In this document: positions 6,173 to 6,303 of the stretch, piece after piece
Position numbering within the stretch: position 1 is the stretch's first letter
How the letters are laid out: each line of letters begins with the position of its first letter
Origin: Bacteroidaceae bacterium
GTDB lineage: Bacteria > Bacteroidota > Bacteroidia > Bacteroidales > Bacteroidaceae
Assembly (NCBI GenBank): GCA_017961965.1
Contig: JAGCWG010000179.1
Location: forward strand, 1-6,303
Direction of reading: 5' to 3'
Length of the DNA stretch: 6,303 nucleotides
Translations under genes and position numbers: made by a program
Notes under the pieces: generated by a model
Seen by the model: only the letters and a program-made list of their open reading frames with translations
Databases searched by the model: none
Told to the model about the DNA's origin: nothing

Positions 6173-6303
6173 ATGATCACCGAAGATAAAGTTACAGAAA
6201 TTTTCTGTCTTGCCGATGACTTTTGCAAGGTATTTGACTATCAAATGGCAAAATATACGTTCAAAGCAACGAAAAAACGTCAATATCACCGTAATGGAAG
6301 AAT
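6173..6303 (+). CDS. IS982-family transposase, N-terminal 43 codons (truncated by window edge)
   Basis: The ATG at 6173 opens a frame that continues to the window edge: MITEDKVTEIFCLADDFCKV, followed by a lysine-rich segment ending KKRQYHRNGR (residues 34-43). The EIFC-x-x-DDFC motif (residues 9-18) followed by a basic Lys/Arg-rich stretch is characteristic of the start of IS982-family DDE transposases in Bacteroidota. The catalytic DDE residues lie further downstream and are not visible, so whether the gene is intact cannot be judged. Recognition is by recalled family pattern on a short stretch. Confidence 0.75.
   Translation, partial: MITEDKVTEIFCLADDFCKVFDYQMAKYTFKATKKRQYHRNGR

Larger units (their letters stand above)
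6100..6303 (+). mobile_element. Left end of an IS982-family insertion sequence (continues past window)
   Basis: The transposase start at 6173 indicates that the element's terminal repeat lies somewhere in the 73 bases after the stop codon of the preceding gene. The exact end cannot be placed because the other end of the element, and therefore its matching inverted repeat and target duplication, is outside the window. Bases around 6104-6135 (TTGGTGATTAGCG and onward) are a reasonable place for the terminal repeat. The whole gap is AT-rich and shows no terminator for the upstream gene. Confidence 0.6.

Noticed and set aside
5947..6228. 93-codon minus-strand frame across the end of the secreted gene and the IS end
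   Set aside because: It spans the junction between host gene and insertion element, and its translation is not protein-family-like.
1..6303. CRISPR array, tRNA, rRNA or classical SusC/SusD-type polysaccharide locus
   Set aside because: No regularly spaced repeats, no tRNA cloverleaf or rRNA sequence, and no TonB-receptor or SusD-like gene is visible in the window.

Overview
The window reads as Bacteroidota, most likely a gut or oral Prevotella/Bacteroides-type organism. The basis is a sensor made of two-component-regulator propeller repeats, a Y_Y_Y domain and an AraC domain (a combination typical of that phylum), start codons without Shine-Dalgarno motifs, promoter-like boxes resembling the phylum's -33 TTTG / -7 TAnnTTTG pattern, and an IS982-type transposase N-terminus. 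The genus is an inference; no rRNA or other taxonomic marker is present.

Layout. From the left edge to 1226, minus strand: the first 408 codons of formate--tetrahydrofolate ligase (fhs), cut by the window edge. 1227-1348: a short gap holding a long imperfect hairpin directly after the next gene's stop codon. 1349-4219, minus strand: a 956-residue membrane sensor-regulator resembling a hybrid two-component system (HTCS) protein but with no histidine kinase and no receiver domain. 4220-4569: a 350-bp AT-rich divergent intergenic region with a plausible promoter for the regulator and a small hairpin just before the next gene. 4570-6099, plus strand: a secreted protein of 509 residues built from three diverged copies of one beta-rich domain, probably DUF4859-like. 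6100-6303: the left end of an IS982-family insertion sequence and the first 43 codons of its transposase, cut by the window edge.

How the parts may work together. The kinase-less regulator and the secreted triple-domain protein are divergently transcribed from one 350-bp region, which suggests that the regulator controls the secreted protein, itself, or both. Two seven-bladed propellers would sit in the periplasm, one helix crosses the inner membrane, and an AraC DNA-binding domain follows a short linker. That architecture implies a one-component, membrane-tethered transcription factor rather than a phosphorelay. The insertion sequence begins within roughly 75 bases of the secreted gene's stop and may have cut it off from former downstream partners. 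The fhs gene is ordinary one-carbon metabolism and is probably unrelated to the regulator pair.
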